Assembly: GCA_003562535.1 (NCBI GenBank) | Contig: PWUP01000100.1 | Location: 1-7,370, forward strand | Reading direction: 5' to 3' | Source of the DNA: Gammaproteobacteria bacterium | GTDB taxonomy: Bacteria; Pseudomonadota; Gammaproteobacteria; Competibacterales; Competibacteraceae | DNA: 7,370 nucleotides | Shown: piece by piece, positions 6,438-7,370 of the stretch | Position numbering within the stretch: the first letter of the stretch is position 1 | Layout: each line of letters begins with the position of its first letter | Notes under the pieces: generated by a model | Database searches by the model: none | What the model saw: only the letters and a program-made list of their open reading frames with translations | What the model was told of the DNA's origin: nothing | Position numbers and translations under genes: made by a program

Positions 6438-6455
6438 CGTTCCCACGCGGGAGCG
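6438..6455. repeat. Palindromic element upstream of mepA
   Basis: CGTTCCC (6438-6444) pairs with GGGAGCG (6449-6455) over a 4-nt loop, with one G-T wobble. It resembles the short GTTCCCACGC-type palindromes scattered between genes in many gammaproteobacteria. It lies about 27 nt upstream of the mepA ribosome binding site, so it could be in the promoter or leader. Confidence 0.45.
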
Positions 6456-6483
6456 TCACTGCCATTAACTTTAGTAAATCCGA

Positions 6484-6552
6484 GTAGGGCGGGCATGGCC
6501 CGCCAAGTCGAGGGCATCGAATGATGGCAAAGGTGGGCAATGCCTACCCTAC
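6484..6552. repeat. Inverted pair of diverged intergenic palindromes
   Basis: The left unit has GGCGGGC (6488-6494), ATG, GCCCGCC (6498-6504), a perfect 7-bp hairpin preceded by GTAGGG (6484-6489). The right unit has GGTGGGC (6532-6538), AAT, GCCTACC (6542-6548), with one mismatch, and ends CCCTAC (6547-6552). The reverse complement of the right unit matches the left unit at 17 of 23 positions, so they look like two copies of one element facing each other. Such GTAGGGYRGGC elements are common between genes in this kind of genome. With 6438-6455 they fill the mepA-rpmB gap; no gene is seen in it. Confidence 0.55.
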
Positions 6553-6597
6553 CTTAACTAAGGCAAATTTGGAATTGCTGACAATCTAAAATAAAAC

Positions 6598-6626
6598 TTG
6601 CCAGCAAAACTGAGCTTTGTTATAAA
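6598..6626 (+). promoter_or_regulatory. rpmB-rpmG promoter, sigma70 type with extended -10
   Basis: TTGCCA (6598-6603), a 17-nt spacer, then TATAAA (6621-6626) preceded by TGT. An A/T-rich stretch (6581-6596) just upstream could act as an UP element, as expected for a ribosomal protein operon. The start codon of rpmB is 39 nt after the -10 box. Confidence 0.7.
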
Positions 6627-6665
6627 GACTGGTTTAGTTCACTCGTTCAAGCCTGAGGAAATCCA

Positions 6666-6902
6666 ATGTCCCGAGTCTGCCAAGTCACGGGTAAACGGCC
6701 TGCGGTCGGGAATAATGTCTCCCACGCCCATAACAAGACCCGGCGCCGTTTTCTGCCGAATTTACACCATCATCGCTTCTGGGTTGAGAGCGAAAATCGT
6801 TACGTCCGTTTGCGGGTCTCCCGCAAGGGCATGCGCATCATCGACAAAAAAGGCATCGATACGGTGCTCAGCGATTTGCGCGCCCGTGGCGAGAAATTTT
6901 AA
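6666..6902 (+). CDS. rpmB: Large ribosomal subunit protein bL28
   Basis: A 78-residue protein, the same length as E. coli L28 and nearly identical in its key blocks: MSRVCQVTGKRP at the N-terminus, RRFLPNLHHHRFWVESE (27-43) and IDKKGIDTVLSDLRARGEKF at the C-terminus. It is a structural component of the 50S subunit. AGGA at 6656-6659 lies 6 nt before the ATG. It is the Cys-poor form without a zinc ribbon. It is followed after 11 nt by rpmG, the usual order in gammaproteobacteria, and both are expected to be expressed from the promoter at 6598-6626. Confidence 0.99.
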   Translation: MSRVCQVTGKRPAVGNNVSHAHNKTRRRFLPNLHHHRFWVESENRYVRLRVSRKGMRIIDKKGIDTVLSDLRARGEKF

Positions 6903-6913
6903 GGAGTCTCATC

Positions 6914-7081
6914 ATGGCCAAAGCTGCACGCGATAAAATCAGAATGATCTCATCAGCCGGTACTGGGCATTTTTATACCACGGATAAAAACAAGCGTAAT
7001 ACGCCGAATAAACTGGAATTCAAAAAGTACGATCCAGTAGCCCGTAAGCATGTGCTGTATAAAGAAGGCAAGATCAAATAG
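6914..7081 (+). CDS. rpmG: Large ribosomal subunit protein bL33
   Basis: A 55-residue protein, MAKAARDKIRMISSAGTGHF at the start and ARKHVLYKEGKIK at the end, same length as E. coli L33. SSAGTGHFYTT (13-23) and the KLEFKKYDP block (33-41) are family hallmarks. It lacks CxxC pairs, so it is the zinc-free form. It is part of the 50S subunit near the E site. GGAG at 6903-6906 directly follows the rpmB stop codon and is 7 nt before this ATG, so the two genes are co-transcribed. No clear intrinsic terminator with a T run follows. Confidence 0.98.
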   Translation: MAKAARDKIRMISSAGTGHFYTTDKNKRNTPNKLEFKKYDPVARKHVLYKEGKIK

Positions 7082-7323
7082 CCTTGCGTTTGCTTGAATT
7101 ACGCTGTAACAAAACCCAACGGGTGGTGTTCTGAGTCTGCGCTTTATACCGTAATCATTCAGTCCCCTCTCTCCAACCCTCTCCCGAAGGTGGAGGGAGC
7201 TAAGGCAGGGGGTCTGAACGCTTACTTTATACCTCTGTTATCGTTTGTGCCCGCCGCGCTCAAAAAGCGTCTGCTTAACCAGCGCCATCAAAAGCAACAT
7301 CGGCTCAGCGCTCTACGGATGGC
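7082..7323. other. Non-coding stretch with C/T- and G/A-rich repeat-like block
   Basis: No convincing gene is seen. The block 7163-7212 has a C/T-rich half (7163-7185) followed by a G/A-rich half (7189-7212) that can fold back imperfectly. It resembles the CCCTCTCCC-type repeats common between proteobacterial genes. A tiny ACCC-AAC-GGGT hairpin is at 7114-7124. Neither is followed by a T run, so how the rpmBG transcript ends is unclear. Confidence 0.45.
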
Positions 7324-7370
7324 TTAGTACCACTGAAGGCCGACCGTGAGGCAGATGTGGTGCGCCTGTG
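7324..7370 (-). CDS. Possible C-terminus of an outer-membrane beta-barrel protein (partial)
   Basis: On the minus strand, reading in from the right edge, a frame gives QAHHICLTVGLQWY and then a TAA stop at 7326-7324. Alternating polar and hydrophobic residues ending in an aromatic residue are the known C-terminal signature of outer-membrane barrels recognised by the BAM complex. Only 14 residues are visible, so the call is tentative; other frames in this segment could be the real one, or there may be no gene. Confidence 0.3.
   Translation of the reverse strand, partial: QAHHICLTVGLQWY

Noticed and set aside
6598..6936. 112-residue plus frame overlapping rpmB
   Set aside because: It starts in the -35 box of the rpmB promoter and overlaps a near-identical bL28 gene in another frame.
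7094..7327. 77-residue plus frame after rpmG
   Set aside because: It runs through the C/T-rich repeat block, has no ribosome binding site and no recognisable motif; only its basic end looked protein-like.

Overview
The window looks like chromosomal DNA of a gammaproteobacterium that probably stores polyhydroxyalkanoate (PHA). The ribosomal proteins bL28 and bL33 are close to the E. coli sequences. A MepA-type murein endopeptidase carries all the E. coli metal-site and cysteine positions, and there is a short phasin. The genus cannot be fixed from this sequence.

Left part (1-4547, all minus strand): three genes read right to left. First comes an 840-residue fusion of a circularly permuted ATP-grasp domain with an alpha-E (DUF403) domain. 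A bacterial-type transglutaminase-like cysteine protease follows after only 2 nt. After a 120-nt gap comes a second, unfused circularly permuted ATP-grasp protein that runs off the left edge. Such gene sets are known from many bacteria and have been proposed to make or attach an unknown peptide, with ATP-grasp as ligase and transglutaminase fold as peptidase or transferase. The substrate is unknown. The ATP-grasp half of the fusion has lost several residues that the neighbouring paralogue keeps, so it may be a pseudoenzyme or scaffold.

Centre (4548-5084): a 123-nt divergent region separates this operon from a phasin gene on the plus strand. It holds a strong plus-strand promoter, a weaker minus-strand promoter sharing the same TTGCAA box, and a perfect 7-bp palindrome over that box (TTGC-N3-GCAA core, similar in layout to PhaR-type sites). 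The phasin ends at a good intrinsic terminator.

Right part (5085-7370): a 64-residue putative zinc-binding protein (plus strand) converges on mepA (minus strand), with a perfect 10-bp hairpin between them. Upstream of mepA lie several intergenic palindromic repeats, then the rpmB-rpmG operon (plus strand) with a clear extended -10 promoter. The last 240 nt before the right edge are non-coding and repeat-like. The final bases may encode the C-terminus of an outer-membrane beta-barrel protein on the minus strand.

No tRNA, rRNA, CRISPR array, transposase or phage gene was seen. Most genes are ordinary; the main interest is the ATP-grasp/alpha-E/transglutaminase operon and its shared control region with the phasin.
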